64,000 bases of DNA from Sphaerisporangium album (lineage in GTDB: Bacteria; Actinomycetota; Actinomycetes; Streptosporangiales; Streptosporangiaceae), in the NCBI RefSeq assembly GCF_003323745.1, contig NZ_QOIL01000004.1, positions 441,670 through 505,669 on the forward strand, written 5' to 3'. Below the pieces are notes generated by a model. That model made no database searches. It had not been told where the DNA came from and saw nothing but the letters and a program-made list of their open reading frames with translations. Below are positions 34,593-42,546 of this stretch, piece by piece (within the stretch, counting starts at the first letter, position 1; the number at the start of each line of letters is the position of its first letter). Made by a program: the position numbers and the translations under genes.

Positions 34593-36179
34593 ATGCCCTC
34601 TCATGTCCCCGGCCAGACGGCCGAGCCGACGACCTTCCGGGCCACGTCCCCGCTGACGGGCCAGGAGGGTCCCCCGATCCGCGAGGCCACATCGGCCGAG
34701 GTCACGGCGGCCGTGGCGGCGGCTACGGACGCGTACCGGGTGCTGCGGACCTGGCCGCCGTCCCGGCTGGCGGCCCTGCTGGACGCCGTCGCCGCCGCGC
34801 TGGAGGACCGGAGCGGCGAGATCGTCGCCTCGGCCCACCAGGAGACGGGCCTGCCCGTGCCCGCGCTGGAGGGGGAGGCCGTCCGCACGACCGGCCAGCT
34901 CCGGATGTTCTCCCGCCTGGTGCTCACCGGCCGTCCGCTGGAGGCGACGATCGACCACGCGGACCCCGGCGCCCGCCCGCCCCGCCCCGACCTGCGCCGG
35001 ATGAACGTGCCGCTCGGCCCCGTCGCGGTGTTCGGGGCCAGCAACTTCCCGCTCGCCTTCGGGGTGGCCGGGGGCGACACGGCGTCCGCCCTGGCCGCGG
35101 GGTGCCCGGTCGTCGTCAAGGGCCACCCGCTGCACCCGGTGACCTCCGCCCTGTGCGCGGAGGCCGTGCACGCCGCCCTCGGAGACGTCGCGGCGCCCGC
35201 CGGAACGTTCGCCCTGCTCCAGGGAGGCTCCCATGCGCTCGCCCGGCGACTGGTCGCGGAGCCGGGCGTCAAGGCCGTCGGCTTCACCGGATCGACGGCC
35301 GGGGGGCGGGCGCTGTACGACCTCGCCGCCGCACGCCCCGAGCCCATCCCGGTCTATGCCGAGATGGGCAGCGTGAACCCGGTGGTGATCACCGACCCCG
35401 CGCTGAGGGCGCGCGGCGCGCGGATCGGGAAAGAGCTGGCCGCGTCGCTGCTGCTCCGTACCGGCCAGCTCTGCACCAGCCCGGGGCTGCTGTTCGTGCC
35501 CGACGGCGAACGCGGCGACACGCTGGTGGACGAGTTGCGCCGCGAGCTGACCGCCGGGGGACGGGGGCCGATGCTGAGCGCCGGCATGGCCGGGGCGCTG
35601 ACCTCGGCGCTGGAGGAGGCGTGCGCGACGCCGGGAGTGCGCCTCGCGGCCGGGGGGCGGCGGCTGTCGGACGTCGAGGTCGAGAACACGCTGGTCGTCG
35701 CGGACGCCGATGCCTTCCTCGCCCGGCCGCACCTGCGTGAGGAGTACTTCGGCCCCGCCTCGATCGTGGTCCGGTACGGTTCGCCGGCTCGGCTGCTGTC
35801 GATGCTGGACCTGCTGCCGGGCAGTCTGACGTTCACGCTCCACGCCGAGCCGGGGGAGGACCTGGACCCGGTGGTGGCGCTCGCCGCCGAGCGGGCCGGG
35901 CGCATCGTCTGGAACGACTACCCGACCGGGGTCGCGGTGACCGAGGCCATGCACCACGGCGGGCCATACCCCGCCACCAGCTCGGCCGCCCACACCTCGG
36001 TGGGCTCGGCCGCGATCCGCCGGTTCCTGCGGCCGGTGGCGTACCAGAACACGCCCGACTCCCTGCTGCCCGAGGCCCTGCGCGAGGGCAACCCGCTCGG
36101 GCTCCCCCGCCTTGTCGACTCCGAGTGGACCTCCGGCGGAGGTTCCGCTTCGAGCTCCCGGGCCGGCGCCGCCGGTTGA
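34593..36179 (+). CDS. Aldehyde dehydrogenase, 2-oxoglutarate semialdehyde (2,5-dioxopentanoate) dehydrogenase type
   Basis: 528 aa. GPVAVFGASNFPLAFGVAGGDTASALAAGCPVVVKGHPLHP binds cofactor, Glu257 (EMGSVNPV) is the general base, and Cys294 (GQLCTSPG) is the nucleophile. The FGASNFPLAF/AGCPVVVKGHP pattern and WNDYPTGVAV near the C-terminus are typical of the NADP-linked ketoglutarate-semialdehyde dehydrogenase branch. That branch ends the oxidative pentose (Weimberg-type) and galactarate/hydroxyproline routes with 2-oxoglutarate. It is the last gene of the operon. A Gly/Ser-rich tail of about 20 residues is extra. The exact aldehyde is inferred from family and context. Confidence 0.87.
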   Translation: MPSHVPGQTAEPTTFRATSPLTGQEGPPIREATSAEVTAAVAAATDAYRVLRTWPPSRLAALLDAVAAALEDRSGEIVASAHQETGLPVPALEGEAVRTTGQLRMFSRLVLTGRPLEATIDHADPGARPPRPDLRRMNVPLGPVAVFGASNFPLAFGVAGGDTASALAAGCPVVVKGHPLHPVTSALCAEAVHAALGDVAAPAGTFALLQGGSHALARRLVAEPGVKAVGFTGSTAGGRALYDLAAARPEPIPVYAEMGSVNPVVITDPALRARGARIGKELAASLLLRTGQLCTSPGLLFVPDGERGDTLVDELRRELTAGGRGPMLSAGMAGALTSALEEACATPGVRLAAGGRRLSDVEVENTLVVADADAFLARPHLREEYFGPASIVVRYGSPARLLSMLDLLPGSLTFTLHAEPGEDLDPVVALAAERAGRIVWNDYPTGVAVTEAMHHGGPYPATSSAAHTSVGSAAIRRFLRPVAYQNTPDSLLPEALREGNPLGLPRLVDSEWTSGGGSASSSRAGAAG

Positions 36180-36549
36180 GACGTCCACGAGGGGCGACCG
36201 CCGTGCCGGCGCTTCCCCACGGGGTGACGTGCCCGCGGTCTCGGAGGCTCCCTCTGTCTTGGAGGCTTCCTCGGTCTTGGAGGTCGGCACCGGACGCGCG
36301 GCCCCCACTCTCGGAGCGGGCGCCGGTCTCGGTCGCGGGTGCCGGTCTCAGAGGGAGTGCCGGTCTGGGAGCGGATGCGGGTCTCGCCGGCGGACGTGGG
36401 GGACACGCCCGGCGGTCAGCGATCCAACGCGGCGGGCGATCATGACTGTGACAGTTCTGATCACCCGCCGTTCGTCGTCCGTGCCCCTCATAGCGTGGAT
36501 CGGCAGGACTGGCCAAGCCGTTCCATGTTCCTGAGAGTCCTCGTCTAAC
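36180..36549. other. 370-base spacer with degenerate short repeats and a long inverted repeat
   Basis: No convincing gene. From about 36235 to 36400 the plus strand has repeated GTCTTGGAGG and GCCGGTCT units, a low-complexity patch. It is followed by an 18-base inverted repeat at 36431-36469. The stretch separates the catabolic operon from the convergent collagen-like gene. Confidence 0.6.
36431..36469. repeat. Imperfect 18-bp inverted repeat between convergent genes
   Basis: GGCGGGCGATCATGACTG (36431-36448) pairs with 36452-36469 with three mismatches around a three-base centre. The flanks are GC-rich and the centre AT-rich. No T-run follows, so it may be a Rho-assisted terminator or an operator. 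Confidence 0.55.
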
Positions 36550-37239
36550 TCACATCTTCACCCTGAGCGGCGGGGTGAAATTGGTGAACGCGGCGCAGTT
36601 GCCGGGCCAGGCGGGGTTCGATCCCGTACCGGGGGTCGGGTTCACGGTGCATTGCGACTGCGCGATGCTGCCGCTTGCGTTCACCACGGTGACGTGCAGG
36701 GTGTTTCCCATCACGGACAAGGAGACGCCCGTCACCTTCCCGGGATAACCGGCGACGCTGCTGATGTCGTGCCAGGGCGGAGTGGTCCGCGGGTCCCGGA
36801 TCAGCGTGCTTCCGTCGCCCGGCGCGTAACCGATGAACTTCGTGTTCCCCTGGAACGCGGTGGATATGGAACTACCTGACGCTCCCGGCTGTCCTGCGGG
36901 TCCCTGAGGTCCCTGAGGTCCTTGGGGTCCCTGGGGTCCCTGCGGGCCCACGCATCCCTTGCACTTCTTCTTTCGATGCTTTTCCGAGTGCGTGCAGTCG
37001 CCGTCGGTCGACACCGTCGCCGTCCCCGGGCAGCGCATGCTCCAGGTCCCCGTAGGAGAGGTGGGGGACCAGGCCGCCCCGAGATGGCCGGTGGCTTGTC
37101 GCACCTTCGAACCCACACCGGCCGACGCCGGAGATGTCATGGCGATCAGCGCGCCGGTCGCCAGGGTCGTCGCCGCGACGGCCCATACGGCCGTATTCGC
37201 CGACGGACGCGAAATACGCTTTCTATCCCGAGAAATCAC
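36550..37239 (-). CDS. Secreted collagen-like (Gly-X-Y) repeat protein
   Basis: About 229 aa. Start chosen at GTG, which has GGGGGAG six bases upstream; an ATG at 37254 has no site. A signal peptide (about residues 10-40) ends in SPASAG. A Lys/Cys-rich patch (KHRKKKCKGC) leads into a short collagen-like run of roughly nine Gly-X-Y triplets, mostly GPQ, then GPAGQPGASG. The C-terminal ~100 residues form a beta-rich domain with two cysteines. Bacterial collagen-like proteins can trimerise and often mediate surface or matrix interactions. No anchor is seen, so it is probably released. Function is unknown. Confidence 0.75.
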   Translation of the reverse strand: MISRDRKRISRPSANTAVWAVAATTLATGALIAMTSPASAGVGSKVRQATGHLGAAWSPTSPTGTWSMRCPGTATVSTDGDCTHSEKHRKKKCKGCVGPQGPQGPQGPQGPQGPAGQPGASGSSISTAFQGNTKFIGYAPGDGSTLIRDPRTTPPWHDISSVAGYPGKVTGVSLSVMGNTLHVTVVNASGSIAQSQCTVNPTPGTGSNPAWPGNCAAFTNFTPPLRVKM

Positions 37240-37673
37240 TCGGTTCTCCCCCATCAGTTCTGTTGCCGGTGAATCAGACTTCTTCTCGCGCCAGGTGATG
37301 GCGCTCTGGTCAGGATCACTCCCTGTCCGGGCACGTGCCATATGGCCACGGCTCCGCGTGGGCAAAATTGGCCGACAGAATGGGGAAGGAACCTTCATTC
37401 CTTGCGATCTTCGCTGGTTTGCCGGTGATCGCACTCTTCGCGCCTTTGACAGCATTCGGCCGGACGTTTACCGTCGCCGCCGCCCGCGTCTCCTGGTCGT
37501 GCGTCCGCCATCCCCGGCTAGGACGCCCCGCGCGGACGACGCTCCAGACATGGCCGACTCACCACCCTCAGGACGCCGACCTGTATGCGGTGCCGGCGCG
37601 GTGGCGCGGTAGTGCGGTGCTGGGGGCGCGGTGGTGGGGGAATGCGGTGGTGCGGGGATGGCGGGGATGCGTG
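37240..37673. other. 434-base spacer without a supported gene
   Basis: It holds the leader of the collagen-like gene and, further right, the 3' side of a small membrane-protein gene. A plus-strand frame from 37335 begins with a hydrophobic stretch (LAIFAGLPVIALFAPL) but then becomes the antisense of the small gene. I treat it as non-coding or a remnant. Base composition is lower in GC than the surroundings between 37200 and 37460. Confidence 0.5.
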
Positions 37674-37838
37674 TCAGCGCTGTGTCTGGGTGTACACGGC
37701 CAGCATGACGATCACAAAGGTGATCATGACGCCGGTGTAGGCCATCGGGCCGAAGCGCAGCATCTTGCGGACCCGGTTCAGACCCCACGCGAACAGGAAC
37801 GCCAGGAAGATCAGCAGGATCAGTCCGCCGTTGTCCAC
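37674..37838 (-). CDS. Small two-helix membrane protein (54 aa)
   Basis: A short gene encoding 54 residues. GTG start with GGAGG eight bases upstream; another GTG two codons earlier is too close to that site. Two hydrophobic segments are visible: GLILLIFLAFLFAWGL (about 4-19) and YTGVMITFVIVMLAVY (about 35-50). A basic NRVRKMLR lies between them, consistent with a hairpin whose loop faces the cytoplasm. Third-position GC is high, as expected for real coding sequence here. It lies downstream of an acyl-CoA dehydrogenase on the same strand, 234 bases away. No function can be named. Confidence 0.7.
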   Translation of the reverse strand: MDNGGLILLIFLAFLFAWGLNRVRKMLRFGPMAYTGVMITFVIVMLAVYTQTQR

Positions 37839-37994
37839 CGCCACCGCCTCCGGGCGCTCGCTGGGGCCCCGCCACGCGCGGGACCGTCGATGGGAGCCCG
37901 CCTTCGGGAGCCTCCGCTGACCAGTATGCGGCCCATCCCCGCCCAGCGCGGCGTTCTACACTCCGCGCCTCCCGTTTTCGCCGCCCGCCGCCCA

Positions 37995-38019
37995 CGCCTC
38001 TGCTCGGAGAGCAGGGGCG
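37995..38019. terminator. Hairpin after the acyl-CoA dehydrogenase gene
   Basis: CGCCTCTGCTC and its partner form an 11-bp stem (one G-T pair) with a three-base loop, about 55 bases past the acyl-CoA dehydrogenase stop. No T-run is present. Confidence 0.45.
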
Positions 38020-38071
38020 CGCACGTCCCGTCGTCACCTACGGCGGGGCGTGCGCGCCATGGGTGTGGTGG

Positions 38072-39217
38072 TCAGAAGCCGAAGGAGCGGCCGATGATCT
38101 CTTTCATGATCTCGGTGGTGCCGCCGTAGATGGTCTGGACGCGGGCGTCCATCCAGGCCTTCGCGACCGGGTACTCGGTCATGTAGCCGTACCCGCCGTG
38201 CAGTTGCAGACAGCGGTCGATCACCTTGTTCTGCAGCTCGGTGGTCCACCACTTCGCCTTGGCGGCGTCCACGACCGTCAGCTCCTTGGCGTTCAGCGCG
38301 CGGATGCACTTGTCCACGTAGTGCCGCGCGATCTCCACCTCGGTCGACATCTCGGCGACGACGAACCGCGTGTTCTGGAACTTGCCGATGTTCCGCCCGA
38401 ACGCCTGGCGCGTCTTGCAGTACTCGATCGTCGTCTCCAGCACCGACTCGGCCGCCGCCACGGCCGCCACGGCGATGGACAGCCGCTCCTGCGGCAGGTT
38501 GGCCATGAGCTGGAAGAAGCCGTGACCTTCCTCCTCGCCGAGCCGGTTGGCCACAGGGACGCGGACGTTCTCGAAGAACAGCTCCGCCGTGTCCTGGGCG
38601 TGCATGCCGACCTTCTCCAGGTTGCGGCCCCGGGTGAACCCGTCCATGCCGCGTTCCAGCATGAGCAGCGTCGTGCCGCGGGCGCCCTCGGCCGGATCGG
38701 TCTTGGTGACGACCACGACGAGGTCGGCGTTGATGCCGTTGGTGATGAACGTCTTCTGCCCGTTGACGATGTAGTGGTCGCCGTCACGGATGGCCGTCGT
38801 CCGGATGCCCTGTAGGTCGCTGCCCGCGCCCGGCTCGGTCATGCCGATGGCCGTGATCGCCTCCCCGGACGCGAAGCCGGGCAGCCAGCGCTGCTTCTGC
38901 TCGTCGTTGGTGAGGTCGACCAGGTAGGGGGCCATGATGTCGTTGTGCAGCCCGAATCCGAGGCCCGTCGCACCAAATCTCATGATCTCTTCGACGATGA
39001 TGGCGTTGTACCGGAAGTCGCTGATGCCGGACCCGCCGTACTCCTCGGGCACCGAGAAGCCGAACATGCCGAGCTCTCCGGCCTTCTTCCATACCTCGCG
39101 CGGGACGATGCCGTCCTTCTCCCACTGCTCGTGGTGGGGTGCGACCTCGCGCGTCATGAACTCCCGCACGCTGTCACGGAAGAGCAGATGCTCCTCCTCG
39201 AAGAGGTCTCGCTGCAT
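38072..39217 (-). CDS. Acyl-CoA dehydrogenase
   Basis: 381 aa from an ATG with AGGAGG at good distance. GMTEPGAGSDLQGIRTTA and DHYIVNGQKTFITNG are the FAD/substrate signatures. QLHGGYGYMTEYPVAKAWMDARVQTIYGGTTEIMKEIIGRS is the C-terminal signature region. At the place where medium-chain enzymes have the catalytic Glu (YEGT), this reads YGGT. In LCAD/IVD-like enzymes the base sits on a different helix, so activity is still expected. It oxidises acyl-CoA to 2-enoyl-CoA, passing electrons to ETF. Chain specificity is unknown. No other beta-oxidation gene is adjacent. Confidence 0.92.
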   Translation of the reverse strand: MQRDLFEEEHLLFRDSVREFMTREVAPHHEQWEKDGIVPREVWKKAGELGMFGFSVPEEYGGSGISDFRYNAIIVEEIMRFGATGLGFGLHNDIMAPYLVDLTNDEQKQRWLPGFASGEAITAIGMTEPGAGSDLQGIRTTAIRDGDHYIVNGQKTFITNGINADLVVVVTKTDPAEGARGTTLLMLERGMDGFTRGRNLEKVGMHAQDTAELFFENVRVPVANRLGEEEGHGFFQLMANLPQERLSIAVAAVAAAESVLETTIEYCKTRQAFGRNIGKFQNTRFVVAEMSTEVEIARHYVDKCIRALNAKELTVVDAAKAKWWTTELQNKVIDRCLQLHGGYGYMTEYPVAKAWMDARVQTIYGGTTEIMKEIIGRSFGF

Positions 39218-39244
39218 TCACATCCTCCTAGGGGCTCGCTCACT

Positions 39245-39257
39245 AGAATACAATTCT
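39245..39257 (-). promoter_or_regulatory. AGAAT-ACA-ATTCT inverted repeat upstream of the acyl-CoA dehydrogenase
   Basis: A perfect five-base inverted repeat 28-40 bases before the start codon, in the AT-rich patch where the promoter should be. Its TAGAA...TTCT shape recalls operators of TetR-type lipid or sterol regulators in actinobacteria, but spacing differs from the classical site. Confidence 0.4.
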
Positions 39258-39422
39258 GTTCACGACCCGGACATCACTGCCCTCCCCGTCCGGCGAACCA
39301 GTCGAACGTTACGAATCAGCTACGTTCGGTGCGCGCGGGCTCTCTGTCCGTACTCCGCGAGAGTTGAAAGTCGTACGATCTACCTTCGGTCGTCCTCGAC
39401 CGCCGGATGATCGGAGGCGCTC

Positions 39423-40802
39423 GTGAACAGGTGGGGTTCAAAGGTTCGCGGATCATTAGCCGCTTTGTCGCTGGCATCCCTGGGCGCGGTGGCGTTGCCC
39501 GCGAATGTGAGCGTCGCCGATACGGACAACTTCGCCTATACCTACAGCTGCAAGCGGAAGCTCAGCGACGTTTACGAGACGCTCAAAGTCCAGGTGTCGG
39601 TACCAAAGTCGGTACACGTCGGAGAACCGCTGGCCGTGACATGGAATGTGACCAGTTCCGACGTGACGTCTCCCGCCTCGTTCAAGGCCGGCGGCAAGGT
39701 GTCGTTCACCGGCTCTGTAGTCGTTGACGGCCTCTGGAAGGGTGAACTCGATTCCGACGGCACCAAGGACCAGGCCGAGCTGGCATCTGGTCAGAAGCTC
39801 GTGCTTCCTTCAGGTGTCTCGGGCGCGGTCTCCACGACTAAAGAGGGCAAGATAACGGTCATCCCCAAGGACGTCGTCATCGACTTCACTCCGCCTGCGG
39901 GCAGTGCGCTGATCAACGACGATGCGGGTGATACGGAGCCCGAGTCGCCCGGTGCTGGGAACCATGATCACGAGGCCATCAAGTACACCGGCAAGTGGTT
40001 CTACTCAGGTGAGACCGACCCGTCTCGGGCGGGTGACCACGAGAAAGATGTCCACGCCACCGACCAGGTGAGCGATAGGGCTCTCGTGACCTTCGTCGGC
40101 ACCGGGATTGAGTACATCACTGAGCGCTACAAGGACATGGGCGCTGTCGAGATACGACTCGATAAGGAATCGGCCCCGAGCGTTGAGCGTGACGCCTCGA
40201 AAGATGTCAATGGCAGTCCGGCCGAGGAGCGGGAGAGTAAGCAAGTTCTCTGGTCGGTCCACGATCTTCCTTATGGCGAACACAGGCTTTGGCTGATCAA
40301 TAAGGCTGCCGCTCCCGGCAAGTACATGCTGGTGGATGCGTTCAATGTCATCACCGACCCGCTGTCGAGCCCTGCGGAGTACTACAGGGCGACCTGCACC
40401 TCCAATGACGACTTGATGCCGGTCACTGTCGACGTGCTACCCCCGGTCAAAGACTCGAACGATGGCAACAACGACGGCGACGGACACATCAGTGATGGGG
40501 ACGACTCGGTTCGGGGAGTTGTGGTGTTGTCGGGGGGTGGGCAGGGGCATGGGGCGCCTACGGCTACCGCTACCGCGACGAAGACCGTCACGCCGAAGCC
40601 CAAGGCCAGCTCCACCCCTCAGGTACGCGTGACCCCGAAGGGAGGCGCGCATACAGGTGAGGCGTCCGACCGGGACAACGGCACCGCGTCGCTCCTGATC
40701 GGGTACGGCACCGCACTCGCCCTGGGTGGTCTCGGCGGCCGGTTGCTGCTGAGGCGCAGGCGTGCCGCGCACCGATCCACCGGCCGAGGAAGCCTCGGTT
40801 GA
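39423..40802 (+). CDS. Secreted surface protein with C-terminal GGAHTG sorting-like signal
   Basis: 459 aa. A signal peptide (about 1-32) precedes a beta-rich region with one early Cys (YTYSCKRKL) and a later Cys (YRATCTSND). Residues about 200-330 look like a jelly-roll-type domain (KYTGKWFYS, ALVTFVGTGIEYI, LPYGEHRLWLINK). A Thr/Pro linker leads to PKGGAHTGEAS (GGAHTG at 407-412), a hydrophobic helix and RRRR, the architecture of a sortase-anchored protein. A class F sortase gene follows with a TTG start overlapping the stop, supporting this reading. Codon use is more AT-rich than neighbours. Binding partner unknown. Confidence 0.8.
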   Translation: MNRWGSKVRGSLAALSLASLGAVALPANVSVADTDNFAYTYSCKRKLSDVYETLKVQVSVPKSVHVGEPLAVTWNVTSSDVTSPASFKAGGKVSFTGSVVVDGLWKGELDSDGTKDQAELASGQKLVLPSGVSGAVSTTKEGKITVIPKDVVIDFTPPAGSALINDDAGDTEPESPGAGNHDHEAIKYTGKWFYSGETDPSRAGDHEKDVHATDQVSDRALVTFVGTGIEYITERYKDMGAVEIRLDKESAPSVERDASKDVNGSPAEERESKQVLWSVHDLPYGEHRLWLINKAAAPGKYMLVDAFNVITDPLSSPAEYYRATCTSNDDLMPVTVDVLPPVKDSNDGNNDGDGHISDGDDSVRGVVVLSGGGQGHGAPTATATATKTVTPKPKASSTPQVRVTPKGGAHTGEASDRDNGTASLLIGYGTALALGGLGGRLLLRRRRAAHRSTGRGSLG

Positions 40803-41653
40803 GCGCCCCGGCGCCGTCCCCTCGTACCAGGTGGAAGGCGAAACTCCCGCCCGTCCTGCTGACGGCGGGATCGCTCGCCGGAGTGGGGGCCGTGATGACG
40901 GGCCTGTTGTTGTACCTCTCGCCCACGGACGAAACGGACCTGGCCTCCGCGCCGGGGACGAAGCCCGCCCAAGTAGCCCCTCTCGACGCGACCGGGGCCC
41001 CGGCGGCGGCCGCCGCGTCCGATGCGACGAACGCCGTCAACCTGAACCCAGGCACCGGCCAGGCGGTACTGGACCCCGCCGCCATGGGAGCGGCCACGGT
41101 CGGCCCCGGGGGAGCGAACGTCCCTCTGATAGAGGCCGCGCCCACGGCCGCCCCGCCCGTGCCGGCCGCCGTCACGGTCAAGCCCCTTCGCAAATCCACC
41201 CCGACCAGGGTGAAGATCCCCAAGATCGGCGTGGACGCGACGCTAATGTCCGTCGGCGTGGAGAAGTCCGGGGAGATCGAGGTGCCGCCGCTGAGCCGTC
41301 CCAAGCTCGCGGGCTGGTACCGGCTCGGCCCGGCCCCGGGGGAGATGGGCCCGGCGGTGATCCTCGGCCACGTGAACACCAAGAGCGGCCCGGCGGTGTT
41401 CAGCCGTCTGCGCGAGCTGGGGCGCGGTGACAAGATCACGGTTGTGCGCGCGGACGGGTCCTCGGCGCAGTTCACGGTCGACGGCGCCGAGCAGGCCAGC
41501 AAGGACAGATTCCCCACCAAGCGCGTCTACGGGCACGTCGACAGCCCGAGCCTGCGCCTGATCACCTGCGGAGGCATCTTCAACCCCCGCGCGCACAGCT
41601 ACACCGACAACATCATCGTCTACGCGACCCTGTCCGCCTCCGGCCGAGGCTGA
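40799..41653 (+). CDS. Class F sortase (first copy)
   Basis: 284 aa from a TTG that overlaps the upstream stop. One N-terminal membrane helix (about 17-40) is followed by an Ala/Pro-rich linker and a sortase beta-barrel. Catalytic residues are His191 (VILGHVNT), Cys257 (LITCGG) and Arg264 (FNPRAHS). The LGHV and TLITC-type motifs and short barrel match class F sortases of actinobacteria. It should cleave after Thr in the sorting signal of the protein encoded just upstream and join it to the wall. The acceptor is not known. Confidence 0.9.
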   Translation: MSAPAPSPRTRWKAKLPPVLLTAGSLAGVGAVMTGLLLYLSPTDETDLASAPGTKPAQVAPLDATGAPAAAAASDATNAVNLNPGTGQAVLDPAAMGAATVGPGGANVPLIEAAPTAAPPVPAAVTVKPLRKSTPTRVKIPKIGVDATLMSVGVEKSGEIEVPPLSRPKLAGWYRLGPAPGEMGPAVILGHVNTKSGPAVFSRLRELGRGDKITVVRADGSSAQFTVDGAEQASKDRFPTKRVYGHVDSPSLRLITCGGIFNPRAHSYTDNIIVYATLSASGRG

Positions 41654-41669
41654 CCGGCTGCCAGGAGGG

Positions 41670-42452
41670 CTACCGCTTCGGAGCCGGCGGCAGCGGGGGA
41701 CGGTCGACCCCCACCAGTTTGGTCGTGACGGCACCGCGCGGCGGGGCTTTGACGGTGACCTTGGCTCCCCAGCCGGTGAACCGCACCTCCGCCTCCTTCG
41801 GGCCGTCCAACCCCATGGCGTAGGTGGTCAGGCGGCGCGGCAGGCCCGAGGACGTCACGACGAGTCGCCAGCCGACCTTCGCCTTGTCATTGACTTTCCA
41901 CCACACGGTCGCGCGGGTCCACGGGGAGACCTTGAGCAGCTTCTTGAGGCTGATCTCGCCCTCGTACGTGCTGCCGCTGCGCTCGGCGTCGGCGAGCAGC
42001 GCCTTGAGGGTGGCCGGTTCGGCGACGTTGAGGTAGTTGCCGAACATGGCGCTGACGCCCGAGGTCCAGCCGGGCGACTGCTTCCACCACGTTTTCCCCG
42101 GCGGCAGTTGTTGACCGATGAGGTGGCCTCGGGTGTAGGACGTCGTGCCGATTCTGATCGTGCGCTCGGGCTCGTTCCAGGTGCTCGACTCGTCCGATTC
42201 CTTCCAGATCTGCTTACTAGTGAGATCGGACGCCGCGATCCCGCCCTTGCCGAACCGCAGGACGCCCTTGCGTGTGAACGAGGGCTTGCCGCTCTCGCCG
42301 GCCCCAGCGGCTTCGGTGAAGGAGACGCCTCGTCCTGCGGCGACCAGCTTCTTCAGTGCCGATAAGGGGTCCTTGGGCGCGGCCTCGGCCGGGGCGGGCG
42401 CGAGCAGTACGGCGAGTGCCGTCGCGACGAGCACCGTCAATGTTCTCTTCAT
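41670..42452 (-). CDS. Secreted LolA/LppX-like fold protein of unknown function
   Basis: 260 aa with a cleavable signal peptide (LAPAPAEA). No lipobox is present, so it is probably released or loosely wall-associated. The mature domain is beta-rich with repeated tryptophans (KQIWKESDESSTW, GKTWWKQSPGW, TVWWKVNDKAKVGW). Its pattern GVLRFGKGG...TIRIGTTSY...VTSSGLPRRLT is that of the LolA/LppX/MucB-type half-barrel that binds lipids or membrane proteins. Assignment is by overall pattern only. It is convergent with the sortase gene, 16 bases away. Confidence 0.6.
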   Translation of the reverse strand: MKRTLTVLVATALAVLLAPAPAEAAPKDPLSALKKLVAAGRGVSFTEAAGAGESGKPSFTRKGVLRFGKGGIAASDLTSKQIWKESDESSTWNEPERTIRIGTTSYTRGHLIGQQLPPGKTWWKQSPGWTSGVSAMFGNYLNVAEPATLKALLADAERSGSTYEGEISLKKLLKVSPWTRATVWWKVNDKAKVGWRLVVTSSGLPRRLTTYAMGLDGPKEAEVRFTGWGAKVTVKAPPRGAVTTKLVGVDRPPLPPAPKR

Positions 42453-42546
42453 GTCACTTGATCATGGTCACCGTTGATCACGATCGCGTCTCGGGGACGC
42501 GGCCGCGCCGCGCCGGTGGAAGCGCGACGGCGTGTATTGAACGAAG

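Noticed and set aside
36235-36400. CRISPR-like or tandem repeat array
   Set aside because: Units are short, irregular and adjacent without unique spacers; low-complexity DNA is a better description.
37335-37670. A plus-strand gene starting with a hydrophobic segment
   Set aside because: No ribosome-binding site; the frame soon runs antisense to the better-supported 54-aa gene and turns into low-information sequence.
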